DNA from: Plakobranchus ocellatus | Lineage: Eukaryota; Mollusca; Gastropoda; Plakobranchidae | Assembly (NCBI GenBank): GCA_019648995.1 | Contig: BLXT01002641.1 | Span: 698,087-762,086 of the forward strand | Direction: 5' to 3' | DNA length: 64,000 nucleotides | Shown: one piece after another, positions 61,726 to 64,000 of the stretch | Numbering within the stretch: position 1 is the stretch's first letter | How the letters are laid out: every line of letters begins with the position of its first letter | Position numbers and translations under genes: made by a program | Notes under the pieces: generated by a model | Database searches by the model: none | The model's input: only the letters and a program-made list of their open reading frames with translations | What the model was told of the DNA's origin: nothing

Positions 61726-63239
61726 AAGATTAAAAGGAGAGTAACCATCTTCCGAAATATTAAGTTAAATCAATCCCACCCATCATCACACCACAATGTG
61801 AATGAACAAGCCTATCCACGAACCTCTTTCTTTCTTATCCATTTCTTTGTCTCCTTCTCTTTCCTTTTCAATTAAGAGGTTATTACGCCTGTTATCGATG
61901 TAGAATAATAGAGCTCCCATAACTTCAACATCGCCTAAGTAAGATTTCCGGTCTTGAAGTCTCTACTTTTACAATTTAATTAATCATCGCTTTAGTTTTC
62001 CGCTACTGAAGTCGTCAACAAGAGAAATGGCTTTATGATCGGCTGTATTGCAACAGTGTTTGCTTAGCTTTGTGCTGACGGAACCTGGACATGTAGGGAG
62101 TGTCCGGCACGGTCCCGCTGCATAACTGAGAGGTGGAAGAGAAGGGATGGGTGGGTGTATGCAACAGACCTAGACCTAGCCAGACATCGGGCCTGCCCAT
62201 CTGTAGTGTGAGGTACCGGTAACTGTATTGGGTTTACATGTAGTAATACTAGAAAGAAAGGGAAGGGCAAGGTATGGTTAAAAAAAAAAAAAAGACTTTT
62301 ACGTTTTGGTCGGTCAGTGACTGGGCTTTCCCGGTAGTTTTAATTTCGCTTTAGTGATAGTAAGGCAGCCAAGGCTTTCTGTTACTGTGTGTTTAATCAG
62401 AAAGAATAAGAAGAGAAAGGGAAAGCTTTTCAATTTCTTTTTGGTTTAGTCGTTTTCAGTTTAGGTGTGGTCTACTGTATTTCTAAAAATTTTGAAAGAT
62501 GGCAAAATGATAAATCTAATTTTTCAGACCTACCTTACTTCAACTACTAACCAAAATGAAGCTATGTAAATAATGCCACTAATCAAATGAAAACCATTTT
62601 TATTTGCAACAGAAAAGACCTTATAGCACATCTAAAATCTGAAATTAAATATCACTCATTAATAAAAAAAAAAAAATGTGAGCTGGGTGTTAAAGTAAAA
62701 AAAAAAACCCAAATAGTCCTGCCATCCATTAAACAATTATTACCAAGAAGTCTCTAGTTTGATCTTTTATTTTTATCATGACATACTCCCCAGCAATGTC
62801 AATTGCCCTAAACCTTTAGGAACACATTGAACAAACCAGCCTTTTTTATCACACAAAACTCTCTTCTTCATCGCTTTTCTATATTCGATGCCGACTCGCT
62901 GATTTTATTTACGTTAGCTGTTTCAATCTAAAATTTTCCAATTGATGAGATCTAAATCTTTCCTAAAAAAAAGTACTCTCTATCAATGGATCACACTTAT
63001 CAGAGCTATATAATAAAACAAGTGTTGAAAATGTAGTGAAAATGACATGCTGATAATGATCAATTTTTAAAAAAAAAACAGGCATATCAATTTTTTTTAA
63101 CAAATCGAGTTATATTATAATAAAAAAATATCAATTAACAGGGACTCAAAACTTGAATTGGTTTCGGCATATACCTGAGCCAATATACATGTTAATTCTG
63201 GGCCCTTTAAAAAAAAACAAAACAAAGAAAACAAACAAA

Positions 63240-63277
<38 letters not shown>

Positions 63278-64000
63278 AAAGCTATCAGAAGAGTATTCAC
63301 TTAACTAGAAATTCTCTGGCAGTACAATACTGACCGTTTTGAATAAACAAATCTGAATCTTATTCTAGAAATCTAGACCTTGATTAAATCTTAACTGAAA
63401 AGTCTGGAAGTGAAAGCTTATAATTTATACCTAGACCACTAAATAGAGCTAGATGTCATCTAAATGCATAAGATAAATGTGAACTTTTTTATTTAGATTA
63501 GGTCCAGAAGAACATTGATAACTAATCTAAACTGTGTGCTTCGCAGCAACTCCAAATTATTTCCACTTTTTTAGTTTAATGCAAGGATATTTCATGGGTA
63601 TTTCTGATTTGTCTTTGCTTTCTGGTTAGGAGGCTCCACGACAAATGACTATAGAGGGTTTGCCAAAACGTGTGCTGTCATCATAGTTATGTACGAAACA
63701 TTTTATACAAGCCCTACTTGAAAAAATTGAACTCATCAATACATACAGTTTGATTTGGTGAGTGCAATGGCCTACATAGTACTGCTTTAAGTTAAAAAAA
63801 AACAGTTTTGATTGCATCCTTGCTGTTTAAATTAACCAAATAAGTTTTGTTCATAACTATGATGACAAACACACCAAAAAAGTGATCACCCATCAACAAA
63901 TAAAGCTCATTAACCACCAAATGAAGAGACACTGACCAATTTTTTTTACATAGACCTACTCATGGTATCTAACCGTGCATGAATATTACCTCACTGGTAT
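61726..64000. other. WDR33 intron upstream of WD repeat 2
   Basis: No exon found. The N-terminal WDR33 residues must lie beyond the window. Contains a 37-base poly-A run near 63240-63275. Confidence 0.6.

Noticed and set aside
63115-63300. 61-residue minus-strand open frame, Phe-rich
   Set aside because: Translation of a poly-A/T run.

Overview
This is a eukaryotic, AT-rich, intron-rich window from an invertebrate. I judge it most likely a gastropod mollusc, possibly a freshwater heterobranch snail. That rests on the gene content, the many AGATCT/TACATGTA-type motifs and the decayed transposons; no marker in the window settles the species. Two assembly gaps (runs of N) lie at 29597-29601 and 48576-48694.

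Two genes point at each other. The plus-strand gene runs from a start-codon exon at about 4838-4874 to a terminal exon at 24276-24358 or, alternatively, 29223-29509. It encodes an RNA-binding-type protein with a Tyr/Ser/Gln/Gly-rich N-terminal half, RGG patches, a charged coiled coil and three or four U1/matrin-type C2H2 zinc fingers. All eight coding exons join in frame to exactly 848 residues plus stop (916 with the alternative last exon). I do not recognise a named orthologue.

The minus-strand gene is WDR33, the CPSF subunit that reads the AAUAAA polyadenylation signal. Ten exons between 61224 and 37570 join in frame to 1006 residues plus stop. They cover WD repeats 2-7, the linker, a collagen-like Gly-Pro-Gln region and the RGG tail. 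The N-terminal exons, with the first WD repeat, lie beyond 64000.

Layout: 1-4837 is upstream sequence with an AGATCT-rich stretch, a piggyBac-like remnant and a possible pogo/Tigger remnant. 4838-29509 is the zinc-finger gene, whose large introns hold LINE fragments, a TA-flanked MITE, a SINE with a perfect 12-bp target-site duplication and a cluster of short inverted motifs. 29510-37290 separates the two 3' ends and holds a 264-bp terminal-inverted-repeat element with a hammerhead-like core and a 15-unit minisatellite. 37290-64000 is WDR33, with a degenerate tandem array, more SINE and LINE fragments, an hAT-like MITE and a partial exon duplication in its introns.

I found no rRNA, tRNA, CRISPR array or intact transposon. 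The most informative observations are the alternative last exons of the zinc-finger gene, the duplicated exon end plus 5' splice site in WDR33, and the small inverted-repeat element with a hammerhead-like motif.
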